Assembly: GCA_027186245.1 (NCBI GenBank)
Contig: CP114496.1
Span: 2,239,501-2,303,500 of the forward strand
Direction: 5' to 3'
Length of the DNA: 64,000 nt
Source of the DNA: Coriaria nepalensis
Taxonomy: Eukaryota; Streptophyta; Magnoliopsida; Cucurbitales; Coriariaceae
Part shown: positions 53,252 to 63,522 of the stretch, piece by piece
How positions within the stretch are numbered: position 1 is the stretch's first letter
How the letters are laid out: each line of letters opens with the position of its first letter
Notes under the pieces: generated by a model
What the model was told of the DNA's origin: nothing
The model's input: only the letters and a program-made list of their open reading frames with translations
The model's database searches: none
Made by a program: the position numbers and the translations under genes

Positions 53252-53369
53252 GGGTGCGATCATACCAGCACTAATGCACCGGATCCAATCAGAACTCCGC
53301 AGTTAAGTGTACTTGGGCGAGAGTAGACTGATTGGGTGACCACTCGGGAAGTCCTCGTGTTGCACCCCT
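53252..53369 (+). rRNA. 5S rRNA copy 208 (delT76 + delG82, probable pseudogene)
   Basis: 118 nt. Changes: C36A, G60A, delT76, delG82. Same as copy 198. Confidence 0.88.
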
Positions 53370-53506
53370 TTTATTTTTTCGCCTCTACATTCGTTGTTTT
53401 TTCATAATTTTCATAACAAACAGGTTTTTAAGATCATGTGTAGTCGTTTCGACTGCCGTGAATTCTGAAAGTGGGGTATAGCAGAACTGTAAATGTTTCA
53501 CTTCAT

Positions 53507-53626
53507 GGGTGCGATTATACCAGCACTAATGCACCGGATCCCATTAGAACTCCGCAGTTAAGTGTGCTTGGGCGAGAGTAGTACTGAGTTGGGTGACCAC
53601 TCGGGAAGTCCTCGTGTTGCACCCTT
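53507..53626 (+). rRNA. 5S rRNA copy 209
   Basis: Changes: C10T, C39T, C119T. Confidence 0.95.
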
Positions 53627-53763
53627 TTTATTTTTTCGCATCTACATTCGTTGTTTTTTCATAATTTTCATAACAAACAGGTTTTTAAGATCATGCGTAG
53701 TCGTTTCGACTGCCGTGAATTCTGAAAGTGGGGTATAGCAGAACTGTAAATATTTCACTTCAC

Positions 53764-53883
53764 GGGTGCGATCATACCAGCACTAATGCACCGGATCTAA
53801 CCAGAACTTTGCAGTTAAGTGTGCTTGGGCGAGAGTAGTACCGAGTTGGGTGACCACTCGGGAAGTCCTTGTGTTGCACCCCT
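53764..53883 (+). rRNA. 5S rRNA copy 210
   Basis: Changes: C35T, C36A, T38C, C46T, C47T, T79C, C107T. Confidence 0.94.
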
Positions 53884-54020
53884 TTTATTTTTTCGCATCT
53901 ACATTCGTTGTTTTTTCATAATTTTCATAACAAACAGGTTTTTAAGATGATGCGTAGTCGTTTCGACAGCCGTGAATTCTGAAAGTGGAATATAGTAGAA
54001 CTGTAAATGTTTCACTTCAT

Positions 54021-54140
54021 GAGTGCGATCATAGCAGCACTAATGCACCGGATCCCATCAGAACTCTACAGTGAAGAGTGCTTGGGTGAGAGTAGTACTG
54101 AGTTGGGTGACCACTCGGGAAGTCCTCTTGTTGCACCCCT
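54021..54140 (+). rRNA. 5S rRNA copy 211
   Basis: Changes: G2A, C14G, C47T, G48A, T53G, T57A, C67T, G108T. Its 3' two thirds match chimeric copy 241. Confidence 0.93.
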
Positions 54141-54277
54141 TTTATTTTTTCGCATCTACATTCGTTGTTTTTTCATAATTTTCATAACAAACAGGTTTTT
54201 AAGATCATGTGTAGTCGTTTCGACTGCCGTGAATTCTGAAAGTGGGGTATAGCAGAACTGTAAATGTTTCACTTCAC

Positions 54278-54397
54278 GGGTGCGATCATACCAGCACTAA
54301 TGCACCGGATCCCATTAGAACTCCGCAGTGAACTGTGCTTGGGCGAGAGTAGTACTGAGTTGGGTGACCACTCGGGAAGTCCTCGTGTTGCACCCCT
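54278..54397 (+). rRNA. 5S rRNA copy 212
   Basis: Changes: C39T, T53G, G56C. Confidence 0.95.
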
Positions 54398-54533
54398 TTT
54401 ATTTTTTCGCATCTACATTCGTTGTTTTTCGTAATTTTCATAACAAACAGGTTTTTAAGATCATGTGTAGTCGTTTTGACTGCCGTGAATTCTGAAAGTC
54501 GGGTATAGCAGAACTATAAATGTTTCACTTCAC

Positions 54534-54652
54534 GGGTGCGATCATACCAGCACTAATGCATCGGATCCCATCAGAACTCCGCAGTGAAGTGTACTTGGGC
54601 GAGAGTAGACTGAGTTGGGTGACCACTCGAGAAGTCCTCGTGTTGCACCCCT
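54534..54652 (+). rRNA. 5S rRNA copy 213 (delT76, probable pseudogene)
   Basis: 119 nt. Changes: C28T, T53G, G60A, delT76, G98A. Confidence 0.9.
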
Positions 54653-54789
54653 TTTATTTTTTCGCCTCTACATTCGTTGTTTTTTCATAATTTTCATAAC
54701 AAACATGTTTTTAAGATAATGTGTAGTCGTTTCGACTGCCGTGAATTCTGAAAGTGGGGTATAGCAGAACTGTCAATGTTTCACTTCAC

Positions 54790-54909
54790 GGGTGTGATCA
54801 TACCAGCACTAATGCACCGGATCCCATCAGAACTCTGCAGGTAAGTGTGCTTGGGCGAGAGTAGTACTGAGTTGGGTGACCACTCGGGAAGTCCTCGTGT
54901 TGCACCCCT
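54790..54909 (+). rRNA. 5S rRNA copy 214
   Basis: Changes: C6T, C47T, T52G. Confidence 0.95.
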
Positions 54910-55046
54910 TTTATTTTTTCGCATCTATATTCGTTGTTTTTTCATAATTTTCATAACAAACAGATTTTTAAGATCATGTGTAGTCGTTTCGACTGCAGTG
55001 AATTCTGAAAGTGGGATATAGCAGAACTGTAAATGTTTCACTTCAC

Positions 55047-55166
55047 GGGTGCGATCATACCAGCACTAATGCACCGGATCCCATCAGAACTCCGCAGTGA
55101 AGTGTGCTTGGGCGAGAGTAGTACTGAGTTGGGTGACCACTCGGGAAGTCCTCGTGTTGCACCCTT
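55047..55166 (+). rRNA. 5S rRNA copy 215
   Basis: Changes: T53G, C119T. Confidence 0.96.
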
Positions 55167-55303
55167 TTTATTTTTTCGCATCTACATTCGTTGTTTTTTC
55201 ATAATTTTCATAACAAACAGGTTTTTAAGATCATGCGTAGTCGTTTCGACTGCCGTGAATTCTGAAAGTGGGGTATAGCAGAACTGTAAATATTTCACTT
55301 CAC

Positions 55304-55423
55304 GGGTGCGATCATACCAGCACTAATGCACCGGATCTAACCAGAACTTTGCAGTTAAGTGTGCTTGGGCGAGAGTAGTACCGAGTTGGGTGACCACTCG
55401 GGAAGTCCTCGTGTTGCACCCCT
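55304..55423 (+). rRNA. 5S rRNA copy 216
   Basis: Changes: C35T, C36A, T38C, C46T, C47T, T79C. Confidence 0.94.
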
Positions 55424-55560
55424 TTTATTTTTTCGCATCTACATTCGTTGTTTTTTCATAATTTTCATAACAAACAGGTTTTTAAGATGATGCGTAGTCG
55501 TTTCGACAGCCGTGAATTCTGAAAGTGGAATATAGTAGAACTGTAAATGTTTCACTTCTT

Positions 55561-55680
55561 GAGTGCGATCATAGCAGCACTAATGCACCGGATCCCAACA
55601 GAACTCTGCAGTGAAGTGTGCTTGGGCGAGAGTAGTACTGAGTTGGGTGACCACTCGGGAAGTCCTCGTGTTGCACCCCT
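55561..55680 (+). rRNA. 5S rRNA copy 217
   Basis: Changes: G2A, C14G, T38A, C47T, T53G. Confidence 0.94.
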
Positions 55681-55817
55681 TTTATTTTTTCGCATCTACG
55701 TTCGTTGTTTTTTAATAATTTTCATAACAAACAGGTTTTTAAGATCATGTGTAGTCGTTTCGACTGCCGTGAATTCTGAAAGTGGGGTATAGCAGAACTG
55801 TCAATGTTTCACTTCAC

Positions 55818-55937
55818 GGGTGCGATCATACCAGCACTAATGCACCGGATCCCATCAGAACTCTGCAGGTAAGTGTGCTTGGGCGAGAGTAGTACTGAGT
55901 TGGGTGACCACTCGGGAAGTCCTCGTGTTGCACCCCT
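55818..55937 (+). rRNA. 5S rRNA copy 218
   Basis: Changes: C47T, T52G. The second terminator tract has seven T. Confidence 0.96.
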
Positions 55938-56075
55938 TTTATTTTTTTCGCATCTATATTCGTTGTTTTTTCATAATTTTCATAACAAATAGGTTTTTAA
56001 GATCATGTGTAGTCGTTTCGACTGCCGTGAATTCTGAAAGTCGGGTATAGCAGAACTGTAAATGTTTCACTTCAG

Positions 56076-56195
56076 GGGTGCGATCATACCAGCACTAATG
56101 CACCGGATCCCATCAGAACTCCGCAGTTAAGTGTGCTTGGGCGAGAGTAGTACTGAATTGGGTGACCACTCGGGAAGTCCTCGGGTTGCACCCCT
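56076..56195 (+). rRNA. 5S rRNA copy 219
   Basis: Changes: G82A, T109G. Confidence 0.95.
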
Positions 56196-56332
56196 TTTAT
56201 TTTTTCGCATCTACATTCGTTGTTTTTTCATAATTTTCATAACAAACAGGTTTTTAAGATGACGCGTAGTCGTTTCGACAGCCGTGAATTCTGAAAGTGG
56301 AATATAGTAGAACTGTAAATGTTTCACTTCAT

Positions 56333-56452
56333 GGGTGCGATCATAGCAGCACTAATGCACCGGATCCCATCAGAACTCTGCAGTGAAGTGTGCTTGGGCG
56401 AGAGTAGTACTGAGTTGGTTGACCACTCGGGAAGTCCTCTTGTTGCACCCCT
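56333..56452 (+). rRNA. 5S rRNA copy 220
   Basis: Changes: C14G, C47T, T53G, G87T, G108T. Partner of copy 242. Confidence 0.94.
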
Positions 56453-56589
56453 TTTATTTTTTCGCATCTACATTCGTTGTTTTTTCATAATTTTCATAAC
56501 AAACAGGTTTTTAAGATCATGTGTAGTCGTTTTGACTGCCGTGAATTCTGAAAGTCGGGTATAGCAGAACTATAAATGTTTCACTTCAC

Positions 56590-56708
56590 GGGTGCGATCA
56601 TACCAGCACTAATGCACCGGATCCCATCAGAACTCCGCAGTGAAGTGTACTTGGGCGAGAGTAGACTGAGTTGGGTGACCACTCGAGAAGTCCTCGTGTT
56701 GCACCCCT
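56590..56708 (+). rRNA. 5S rRNA copy 221 (delT76, probable pseudogene)
   Basis: 119 nt. Changes: T53G, G60A, delT76, G98A. Confidence 0.9.
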
Positions 56709-56845
56709 TTTATTTTTTCGCCTCTACATTCGTTGTTTTTTCATAATTTTCATAACAAACAGGTTTTTAAGATCATGTGTAGTCGTTTCGACTGCCGTGA
56801 ATTTTGAAAGTCGGGTATAGCAGAATTGTAAATGTTTCACTTCAC

Positions 56846-56965
56846 GGGTGCGATCATACCAGCACTAATGCACCGGATCCCATCAGAACTCCGCAGTTAA
56901 GTGTGCTTGGGCGAGAGTAGTACTAAGTTGGGTGAGTACTCGGGAAGTCCTCGTGTTGCACCCCT
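56846..56965 (+). rRNA. 5S rRNA copy 222 (C91G/C92T)
   Basis: Changes: G80A, C91G, C92T. Confidence 0.93.
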
Positions 56966-57102
56966 TTTATTTTTTCGCATCTACATTCGTTGTTTTTTCA
57001 TAATTTTCATAACAAACAGGTTTTTAAGACCATGTGTAGTCGTTTCGACTGCAGTGAATTCTGAAAGTGGGGTATAGCAGAACTGTAAATGTTTCACTTC
57101 AG

Positions 57103-57222
57103 GGGTGCGATCATACCAGCACTAATGCACCGGATCTCATCAGAACTCTGCAGGTAAGTGTGCTTGGGCGAGAGTAGTACTGAGTTGGGTGACCACTCGG
57201 GAAGTCCTCGTGTTGCACCCCT
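57103..57222 (+). rRNA. 5S rRNA copy 223
   Basis: Changes: C35T, C47T, T52G. Confidence 0.95.
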
Positions 57223-57358
57223 TTTATTTTTTCGCGTCTACATTCGTTGTTTTTTCATAATTTTCATAACAAATAGGTTTTTAAGATCATGTGTAGTCGT
57301 TTCGACTGCCGTGAATTCTGAAAGTCGGGTATAGCAGAACTGTAAATGTTTCGCTTCA

Positions 57359-57478
57359 GGGTGCGATCATACCAGCACTAATGCACCGGATCCCATCAGA
57401 ACTCCGCAGTTAAGTGTGCTCGGGCGAGAGTAGTACTGAGTTGGGTGAGTACTCGGGAAATCCTCGTGTTGCACCCCT
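57359..57478 (+). rRNA. 5S rRNA copy 224 (C91G/C92T)
   Basis: Changes: T63C, C91G, C92T, G102A. The leader is one base shorter and the terminator is an unbroken run of 11 T. Confidence 0.93.
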
Positions 57479-57615
57479 TTTTTTTTTTCGCATCTATATT
57501 CGTTGTTTTTTCATAATTTTCATAACAAACAGGTTTTTAAGATCATGTGTAGTCGTTTCGACTGCACAGAATTCTGAAAGTGGGGTATAACAGAACTGTA
57601 AAAGTTTCACTTCAG

Positions 57616-57735
57616 GGGTGCGATCATACCAGCACTAATGCACCGGATCCCATCAGAACTCCGCAGTTAATCATGCTGGGGCGAGAGTAGTACTGAGTTG
57701 GGTGACCACTCGGGAAGTCCTCGTGTTGCACCCTT
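57616..57735 (+). rRNA. 5S rRNA copy 225
   Basis: Changes: G56T, T57C, G58A, T63G, C119T. The A box is strongly altered. Confidence 0.93.
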
Positions 57736-57872
57736 TTTATTTTTTCGCATCTACATTCGTTGTTTTTTCATAATTTTCATAACAAACAGGTTTTTAAGAT
57801 CATGTGTAGTCGTTTCCACTGCCGTGAATTCTGAAAGTCGGGTATAGCAGAATTGTAAGTGTTTCACTTCAC

Positions 57873-57992
57873 GGGTGCGATCATACCAGCACTAATGCAC
57901 CGGATCCCATCAGAACTCCGCAGTTAAGTGTGCTTGGGCGAGAGTAGTACTGAGTTGGGTGAGTACTCGGGAAGTCCTCGTGTTGCACCCCT
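57873..57992 (+). rRNA. 5S rRNA copy 226 (C91G/C92T)
   Basis: C91G and C92T are the only changes. Confidence 0.94.
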
Positions 57993-58129
57993 TTTATTTT
58001 TTCGCATCTACATTCGTTGTTTTTTCATAATTTTCATAACAAACAGGTTTTTAAGATCATGTGTAGTCGTTTCGACAACCGTGAATTCTGAAAGTGGGGT
58101 ATAGCAGAACTGTAAATGTTTCACTTCAC

Positions 58130-58249
58130 GGGTGCGATCATACCAGCACTAATGCACCAGATCCTATCAGAACTCCGCAGTTAAGTGTGCTTGGGCGAGA
58201 GGAGTACTGAGTTGGGTGACCACTCGGGAAGTCCTCGTGTTGCACCCTT
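58130..58249 (+). rRNA. 5S rRNA copy 227
   Basis: Changes: G30A, C36T, T73G, C119T. Confidence 0.94.
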
Positions 58250-58386
58250 TTTATTTTTTCGCGTCTACATTCGTTGTTTTTTCATAATTTTCATAACAAA
58301 CAGGTTTTTAAGATCATGTGTAGTCGTTTCGACTGCCGTGAATTCTGAAAATGGGGTATAGCAGAACACTCAATGTTTCACTTCAC

Positions 58387-58506
58387 GGGTGCGATCATAC
58401 CAGCACTAATGCACCGGATCTCATCAGAACTCTGCAGGTAAGTGTGCTTGGGCGAGAGTAGTACTGAGTTGGGTGACCACTCGGGAAGTCCTCTTGTTGC
58501 ACCCCT
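58387..58506 (+). rRNA. 5S rRNA copy 228
   Basis: Changes: C35T, C47T, T52G, G108T. Confidence 0.95.
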
Positions 58507-58643
58507 TTTATTTTTTCGCATCTATATTCGTTGTTTTTTCATAATTTTCATAACAAACAGGTTTTTAAGATCATGTGTAGTCGTTTCGACTGCAGTGAAT
58601 TCTGAAAGTGGGGTATAGAAGAACTGTAAATGTTTCACTTCAG

Positions 58644-58763
58644 GGGTGCGATCATACCAGCACTAATGCACCGGATCTCATCAGAACTCCGCAGTTAAAT
58701 GTGCTTGGGCGAGAGTAGTACTGAGTTGGGTGACCACTCGGGAAGTCCTCGTGTTGCACCCCT
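58644..58763 (+). rRNA. 5S rRNA copy 229
   Basis: Changes: C35T, G56A. Same as copy 240. Confidence 0.95.
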
Positions 58764-58899
58764 TTTATTTTTTCGCGTCTACATTCGTTGTTTTTTCATA
58801 ATTTTCATAACAAATAGGTTTTTAAGATCATGTGTAGACGTTTCGACTGCCGTGAATTCTGAAAGTCGGGTATAGTAGAACTGTAAATGTTTCGCTTCA

Positions 58900-59019
58900 G
58901 GGTGCGATCATACCAGCACTAATGCACCGGATCCCATCAGAACTCTGCAGTTAAGTGTGCTCGGGCGAGAGTAGTACTGAGTTGGGTGACCACTCGGGAA
59001 GTCCTCGTGTTGCACCCCT
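58900..59019 (+). rRNA. 5S rRNA copy 230
   Basis: Changes: C47T, T63C. The short TCGCTTCA leader is shared with chimeric copy 241. Confidence 0.95.
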
Positions 59020-59156
59020 TTTATTTTTTCGCATCTATATTCGTTGTTTTTTCATAATTTTCATAACAAACAGGTTTTTAAGATCATGTGTAGTCGTTTC
59101 GACTGCAGTGAATTCTGAAAGTGGGATATAGCAGAACTGTAAATGTTTCACTTCAG

Positions 59157-59276
59157 GAGTGCGGTCATACCAGCACTAATGCACCGGATCCCATCAGAAC
59201 TCTGCAGTTAAATGTGCTTGGGCGAGAGTAGTACTGAGTTGGGTGACCACTCGGGAAGTCCTTGTGTTGCACCCCT
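59157..59276 (+). rRNA. 5S rRNA copy 231
   Basis: Changes: G2A, A8G, C47T, G56A, C107T. Confidence 0.94.
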
Positions 59277-59413
59277 TTTATTTTTTCGCGTCTACATTCG
59301 TTGTTTTTTCATAATTTTCATAACAATTAGGTTTTTAAGATCATGTGTAGTCGTTTCGACTGCCGTGAATTCTGAAAGTCGGGTATAGCAGAACTGTAAA
59401 TGTTTCACTTCAG

Positions 59414-59533
59414 GGGTGCGATCGTACCAGCACTAGTGCACCGGATCCCATCAGAACTCCGCAGTTAAGTGTGCTCGGGCGAGAGTAGTATTGAGTTGGG
59501 TGACCACTCGGGAAGTCCTCGTGTTGCACCCCT
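59414..59533 (+). rRNA. 5S rRNA copy 232
   Basis: Changes: A11G, A23G, T63C, C78T. Confidence 0.94.
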
Positions 59534-59670
59534 TTTATTTTTTCGCATCTACATTCGTTGTTTTTTCATAATTTTCATAACAAACAGGTTTTTAAGATCA
59601 TGTGTAGTCGTTTCGACTGCCTTGAATTCTGAAAGTCGGGTATAGCAGAATTGTAAATGTTTCACTTCAC

Positions 59671-59790
59671 GGGTGCGATCATACCAGCACTAATGCACCG
59701 GATCCCATCAGAACTCCGCAGTTAAGTGTGCTTGGGCGAGAGTAGTACAGAGTTGGGTGAGTACTCGGGAAGTCCTCGTGTTGCACCCTT
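59671..59790 (+). rRNA. 5S rRNA copy 233 (C91G/C92T)
   Basis: Changes: T79A, C91G, C92T, C119T. Confidence 0.93.
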
Positions 59791-59927
59791 TTTATTTTTT
59801 CGCATCTACATTCGTTGTTTTTTCATGATTTTCATAACAAACAGGTTTTTAAGATCATGTGTAGTCGTTTCGACTGCACAGAATTCTGAAAGTGGGGTAT
59901 AACAGAAATGTAAATGTTTCACTTCAA

Positions 59928-60047
59928 ATGTGCGATCATACCAGCACTAATGCACCGGATCCCATCAGAACTCCGCAGTTAAGTGTACTTGTGCGAGAGT
60001 AGTACTGAGTTGGGTGACCACTCGGGAAGTCCTCGTGTTGCACCCCT
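59928..60047 (+). rRNA. 5S rRNA copy 234
   Basis: Changes: G1A, G2T, G60A, G65T. It has G60A while keeping T76. Confidence 0.93.
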
Positions 60048-60184
60048 TTTATTTTTTCGCATCTACATTCGTTGTTTTTTCATAATTTTCATAACAAACC
60101 GGTTTTTAAGATCATGTGTAGTCGTTTCGACTGCCGTGAATTCTGAAAGTGGGGTATAGCAGAACTGTAAATGTTTCACTTCAC

Positions 60185-60304
60185 GGGTGCAATCATACCA
60201 GCACTAATGCACAGGATCCCATCAGAACTCCGCAGTTAAGGGTGCTTGGGCGAGAGTAGTACTGAGTTGGGTGACCACTCGGGAAGTCCTCGTGTTGCAC
60301 CCTT
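60185..60304 (+). rRNA. 5S rRNA copy 235
   Basis: Changes: G7A, C29A, T57G, C119T. Confidence 0.94.
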
Positions 60305-60441
60305 TTTATTTTTTCGCATCTACATTCGTTATTTTTTCATAATTTTCAGAACAAACAGGTTTTTAAGATCATGTGTAGTCGTTTCGACAGCCGTGAATTC
60401 TGAAAGTGGGGTATAGGAGAACTGTAAATGTTTCACTTCAC

Positions 60442-60561
60442 GGGTGCGATCATACTAGCACTAAAGCACCGGATCCCATCAGAACTCCGCAGTTAAGTGT
60501 GCTTGGGCGAAAGTAGTACTGAGTTGGGTGACCACTCGGGAAGTCCTCGTGTTGCACCCTT
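60442..60561 (+). rRNA. 5S rRNA copy 236
   Basis: Changes: C15T, T24A, G70A, C119T. Confidence 0.94.
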
Positions 60562-60698
60562 TTTATTTTTTCGCATCTACATTCGTTGTTTTTTCATAAT
60601 TTTCATAACAAACAGGTTTTTAAGATCATGTGTAGTCGTTTCCACTGCCGTGAATTCTGAAAGTCGGGTATAGCAGAATTGTAAGTGTTTCACTTCAC

Positions 60699-60818
60699 GG
60701 GTGCGATCATACCAGCACTAATGCACCGGATCCCATCAGAACTCCGCAGTTAAGTGTGCTTGGGCGAGAGTAGTACTGAGTTGGGTGAGTACTCGGGAAG
60801 TCCTCGTGTTGCACCCCT
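60699..60818 (+). rRNA. 5S rRNA copy 237 (C91G/C92T)
   Basis: C91G and C92T are the only changes. Partner of copies 226 and 248. Confidence 0.94.
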
Positions 60819-60955
60819 TTTATTTTTTCGCATCTACATTCGTTGTTTTTTCATAATTTTCATAACAAACAGGTTTTTAAGATCATGTGTAGTCGTTTCG
60901 ACAACCGTGAATTCTGAAAGTGGGATATAGCAGAACTGTCAATGTTTCACTTCAC

Positions 60956-61075
60956 GGGTGCGATCATACCAGCACTAATGCACCGGATCCCATCAGAACT
61001 CTGCAGGGAAGTGTGCTTGGGCGAGAGTAGAATTGAGTTGGGTGACCACTCGGGAAGTCCTCTTGTTGCACCCCT
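60956..61075 (+). rRNA. 5S rRNA copy 238
   Basis: Changes: C47T, T52G, T53G, T76A, C78T, G108T. Confidence 0.93.
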
Positions 61076-61212
61076 TTTATTTTTTCGCATCTATATTCGT
61101 TGTTTTTTCATAATTTTCATAACAAACAGGTTTTTAAGATCATGTGTAGTCGTTTCGACTGCAGTGAATTCTGAAAGTGGGATATAGCAGAACTGTCAAT
61201 GTTTCACTTCAC

Positions 61213-61332
61213 GGGTGCGATCATACCAGCACTAATGCACCGGATCCCATCAGAACTCTGCAGGTAAGTGTGCTTGGGCGAGAGTAGTACTGAGTTGGGT
61301 GACCACTCGGGAAGTCCTCTTGTTGCACCCCT
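61213..61332 (+). rRNA. 5S rRNA copy 239
   Basis: Changes: C47T, T52G, G108T. Confidence 0.95.
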
Positions 61333-61469
61333 TTTATTTTTTCGCATCTATATTCGTTGTTTTTTCATAATTTTCATAACAAACAGGTTTTTAAGATCAT
61401 GTGTAGTCGTTTCGACTGCAGTGAATTCTGAAAGTGGGGTATAGCAGAACTGTAAATGTTTCGCTTCAG

Positions 61470-61589
61470 GGGTGCGATCATACCAGCACTAATGCACCGG
61501 ATCTCATCAGAACTCCGCAGTTAAATGTGCTTGGGCGAGAGTAGTACTGAGTTGGGTGACCACTCGGGAAGTCCTCGTGTTGCACCCCT
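61470..61589 (+). rRNA. 5S rRNA copy 240
   Basis: Changes: C35T, G56A. Confidence 0.95.
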
Positions 61590-61725
61590 TTTATTTTTTC
61601 GCGTCTACATTCGTTGTTTTTTCTTAATTTTCATAACAAATAGGTTTTTAAGATCATGTGTAGTCGTTTCGACTGCCGTGAATTCTGAAAGTCGGGTATA
61701 GCAGAACTGTAAATGTTTCGCTTCA

Positions 61726-61845
61726 GGGTGCGATCATACCAGCACTAATGCACCGGATCCCATCAGAACTCTACAGTGAAGAGTGCTTGGGTGAGAGTAG
61801 TACTGAGTTGGGTGACCACTCGGGAAGTCCTCTTGTTGCACCCCT
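61726..61845 (+). rRNA. 5S rRNA copy 241 (chimeric)
   Basis: Changes: C47T, G48A, T53G, T57A, C67T, G108T. The leader and C14 match copy 230; everything from position 47 on matches copy 211. Confidence 0.94.
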
Positions 61846-61982
61846 TTTATTTTTTCGCATCTACATTCGTTGTTTTTTCATAATTTTCATAACAAACAGG
61901 TTTTTAAGATCATGTGTAGTCGTTTCGACAGCCGTGAATTCTGAAAGTGGAATATAGTAGAACTGTAAATGTTTCACTTCAT

Positions 61983-62102
61983 GGGTGCGATCATAGCAGC
62001 ACTAATGCACCGGATCCCATCAGAACTCTGCAGTGAAGTGTGCTTGGGCGAGAGTAGTACTGAGTTGGTTGACCACTCGGGAAGTCCTCTTGTTGCACCC
62101 CT
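61983..62102 (+). rRNA. 5S rRNA copy 242
   Basis: Changes: C14G, C47T, T53G, G87T, G108T. Confidence 0.94.
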
Positions 62103-62239
62103 TTTATTTTTTCGCATCTACATTCGTTGTTTTTTCATAATTTTCATAACAAACAGGTTTTTAAGATCATGTGTAGTCGTTTTGACTGCCGTGAATTCTG
62201 AAAGTCGGGTATAGCAGAACTATAAATGTTTCACTTCAC

Positions 62240-62358
62240 GGGTGCGATCATACCAGCACTAATGCACCGGGTCCCATCAGAACTCCGCAGTGAAGTGTAC
62301 TTGGGCGAGAGTAGACTGAGTTGGGTGACCACTCGAGAAGTCCTCGTGTTGCACCCCT
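62240..62358 (+). rRNA. 5S rRNA copy 243 (delT76, probable pseudogene)
   Basis: 119 nt. Changes: A32G, T53G, G60A, delT76, G98A. Last delT76 copy in the window. Confidence 0.9.
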
Positions 62359-62495
62359 TTTATTTTTTCGCCTCTACATTCGTTGTTTTTTCATAATTTT
62401 CATAACAAACAGGTTTTTATGATCATGTGTAGTCGTTTCGACTGCCGTGAATTCTGAAAGTCGGGTATAGCAGAATTGTAAATGTTTCACTTCAC

Positions 62496-62615
62496 GGGTG
62501 CGATCATACCAGCACTAATGCACCGGATCCCATCAGAACTCCGCAGTTAAGTGTGCTTGGGCGAGAGTAGTACTAAGTTGGGTGAGTACTCGGGAAGTCC
62601 TCGTGTTGCACCCCT
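62496..62615 (+). rRNA. 5S rRNA copy 244 (C91G/C92T)
   Basis: Changes: G80A, C91G, C92T. Confidence 0.93.
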
Positions 62616-62752
62616 TTTATTTTTTCGCATCTACATTCGTTGTTTTTTCATAATTTTCATAACAAACAGGTTTTTAAGACCATGTGTAGTCGTTTCGACT
62701 GCAGTGAATTCTGAAAGTGGGGTATAGCAGAACTGTAAATGTTTCACTTCAG

Positions 62753-62872
62753 GGGTGCGATCATACCAGCACTAATGCACCGGATCTCATCAGAACTCTG
62801 CAGGTAAGTGTGCTTGGGCGAGAGTAGTACTGAGTTGGGTGACCACTCGGGAAGTCCTCGTGTTGCACCCCT
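62753..62872 (+). rRNA. 5S rRNA copy 245
   Basis: Changes: C35T, C47T, T52G. Confidence 0.95.
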
Positions 62873-63008
62873 TTTATTTTTTCGCGTCTACATTCGTTGT
62901 TTTTTCATAATTTTCATAACAAATAGGTTTTTAAGATCATGTGTAGTCGTTTCGACTGCCGTGAATTCTGAAAGTCGGGTATAGCAGAACTGTAAATGTT
63001 TCGCTTCA

Positions 63009-63128
63009 GGGTGCGATCATACCAGCACTAATGCACCGGATCCCATCAGAACTCCGCAGTTAAGTGTGCTCGGGCGAGAGTAGTACTGAGTTGGGTGAGT
63101 ACTCGGGAAATCCTCGTGTTGCACCCCT
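63009..63128 (+). rRNA. 5S rRNA copy 246 (C91G/C92T)
   Basis: Changes: T63C, C91G, C92T, G102A; 11-T terminator as in copy 224. Confidence 0.93.
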
Positions 63129-63265
63129 TTTTTTTTTTCGCATCTATATTCGTTGTTTTTTCATAATTTTCATAACAAACAGGTTTTTAAGATCATGTGG
63201 AGTCGTTTCGACTGCACAGAATTCTGAAAGTGGGGTATAACAGAACTGTAAAAGTTTCACTTCAG

Positions 63266-63385
63266 GGGTGCGATCATACCAGCACTAATGCACCGGATCC
63301 CATCAGAACTCCGCAGTTAAGCATGCTGGGGCGAGAGTAGTACTGAGTTGGGTGACCACTCGGGAAGTCCTCGTGTTGCACCCTT
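63266..63385 (+). rRNA. 5S rRNA copy 247
   Basis: Changes: T57C, G58A, T63G, C119T. It keeps G56, unlike its partner copy 225. Confidence 0.94.
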
Positions 63386-63522
63386 TTTATTTTTTCGCAT
63401 CTACATTCGTTGTTTTTTCATAATTTTCATAACAAACAGGTTTTTAAGATCATGTGTAGTCGTTTCCACTGCCGTGAATTCTGAAAGTCGGGTATAGCAG
63501 AATTGTAAGTGTTTCACTTCAC

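Larger units (their letters stand above)
50864..53427 (+). repeat. 10-copy tandem duplication B, unit 2
   Basis: The spacer after copy 198 starts as a CGCCTCTAC type and switches to the AAGATGATGCG type, which places the junction between about 50820 and 50869. After copy 208 the spacer goes to the ordinary AAGATCATGTG form. Confidence 0.92.
56274..58350 (+). repeat. 8-copy block duplicated 22 units away, copy 1
   Basis: Copies 220-227 match copies 242-249 at a constant offset of 5650 bp, including the rare G102A with the 11-T terminator (copy 224) and the T63G type (copy 225). Confidence 0.9.
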
